Shown here piece after piece: positions 14,601-14,992 of a stretch of DNA of 14,992 bases (the stretch's first letter is position 1; the number at the start of each line of letters is the position of its first letter). Location: contig WRMX01000046.1 in assembly GCA_009776905.1 (NCBI GenBank), positions 5,408 through 20,399 on the forward strand, in the 5' to 3' direction. A program made the position numbers and the translations under genes. The notes under the pieces were generated by a model. The model was not told where the DNA came from. It made no database searches and was given only the letters and a program-made list of their open reading frames with translations. Source of the DNA: Oscillospiraceae bacterium (GTDB lineage Bacteria > Bacillota > Clostridia > Oscillospirales > Oscillospiraceae).

Positions 14601-14864
14601 TTCTATATCCTCCCTTTTTCTACGTTATCTAGTTTTGTTAATCTTCCGTATTGGCTGAAAGCTCCGAATATAATGCTTTGTGTCAAGTGTTTCTACAAAT
14701 ATAGATGAATATTATCACAGATATTGAGTGCTTTCCACATTTTTTTCATTGTATTACAGGCGTAATAAGGTGCGCCAGTATCTGTTCAGTGCCTTGCGTA
14801 ACCGGTACTGAATAGCTTCGTGCGCTTTATATCCCAGTGCCCAAAGGCAGGGGGATTGCTTTTG
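14601..14864. other. Upstream region of the SLH protein gene
   Basis: This AT-rich gap of 264 bases separates two minus-strand genes. On the minus strand a TTGACA lies at 14686-14681, but no good -10 is found 16-18 bases on, so no promoter is called. Two hairpins may end the gene at the right edge: ATCCC-AG-TGCC-CAAA-GGCA-GG-GGGAT at 14831-14856 (9 pairs with a 2x2 internal loop), eight bases after that stop codon, and TTCAGTGCC/GGTACTGAA at 14785-14793 with 14804-14812. Neither has a clear T-run. Confidence 0.45.
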
Positions 14865-14992
14865 CTAACTCTCCTCATTGTCAGCGACACGCGAGGCCGC
14901 AATCATAATCCCCAGCTTCCCCGCCTCAAACGACAACCCGCCCTGCACGAACGCATTATACGGCGGCGCCATCGGACCGTCCGCGGACAGCT
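14865..14992 (-). CDS. C-terminal end of an unidentified protein, runs off right edge
   Basis: On the minus strand an open frame enters from the right edge and ends at TAG (14867-14865), giving 41 full codons. It includes APPYNAFVQGGLSFEAGKLG and ends IMIAASRVADNEES. The even, protein-like composition, codon use and a hairpin just after the stop support a real gene. I do not recognise the family from this fragment. It would be upstream of, and in the same direction as, the SLH gene. Confidence 0.55.
   Translation of the reverse strand, partial: LSADGPMAPPYNAFVQGGLSFEAGKLGIMIAASRVADNEES

Noticed and set aside
14658..14686. TTGACA as the promoter of the SLH gene
   Set aside because: The -35 match is perfect, but the hexamer 17 bases downstream (AGCTTT) is a poor -10 and the nearby TATATT is only 8 bases away.

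Overview
The window looks like chromosomal DNA of an anaerobic, Gram-positive (monoderm) Bacillota, probably a clostridial lineage. This is inferred from strong AGGAGG-type ribosome binding sites, two solute-binding proteins made as lipoproteins with very short signal peptides, a cell-surface protein ending in three SLH (S-layer homology) modules, and sparing use of intergenic space. No species can be named from the sequence alone.

Layout. (1) 1-338, minus: the 5' part of a sugar-type ABC ATPase running off the left edge, with a convincing sigma-A promoter at 374-402. (2) 683-1561, plus: a LysR-type regulator. (3) 1665-11879, plus: a long co-directional cluster. Its order is solute-binding lipoprotein 1, a two-domain cupin (bicupin), a MIF-like tautomerase, a short inverted-repeat element, a complete DppBCDF-type transporter (two permeases, two ATPases), solute-binding lipoprotein 2, and two single-domain cupins. 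Genes are mostly 0-20 nt apart; the larger gaps are 4925-5120, which holds the repeat, and 10600-10712, which holds hairpins. (4) 11880-12050: convergent intergenic region with a bidirectional terminator-like hairpin. (5) 12051-14600, minus: an 849-residue secreted protein with a 12-copy beta-helix-like repeat, a fibronectin type III domain and three SLH modules. (6) 14865-14992, minus: the C-terminal end of an unidentified protein.

How the genes may work together. The central cluster is a family-5 (peptide/nickel/opine type) ABC importer with one membrane/ATPase core and two closely related receptors. Each receptor gene is followed by proteins of one unusual family: a cupin fold with a C-terminal C-x7-C-x2-C-x2-C cluster. 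There are four such modules, two fused and two separate. A tautomerase with an N-terminal proline lies between them. My inference is an uptake-and-conversion locus for a small organic molecule or metal chelate. The imported substrate is bound by two tuned receptors and then acted on in the cytoplasm by metal-dependent cupins and a keto-enol tautomerase, under control of the upstream LysR regulator. The substrate is not readable from the sequence. The cupin/tetracysteine family is the best candidate for something undescribed here.
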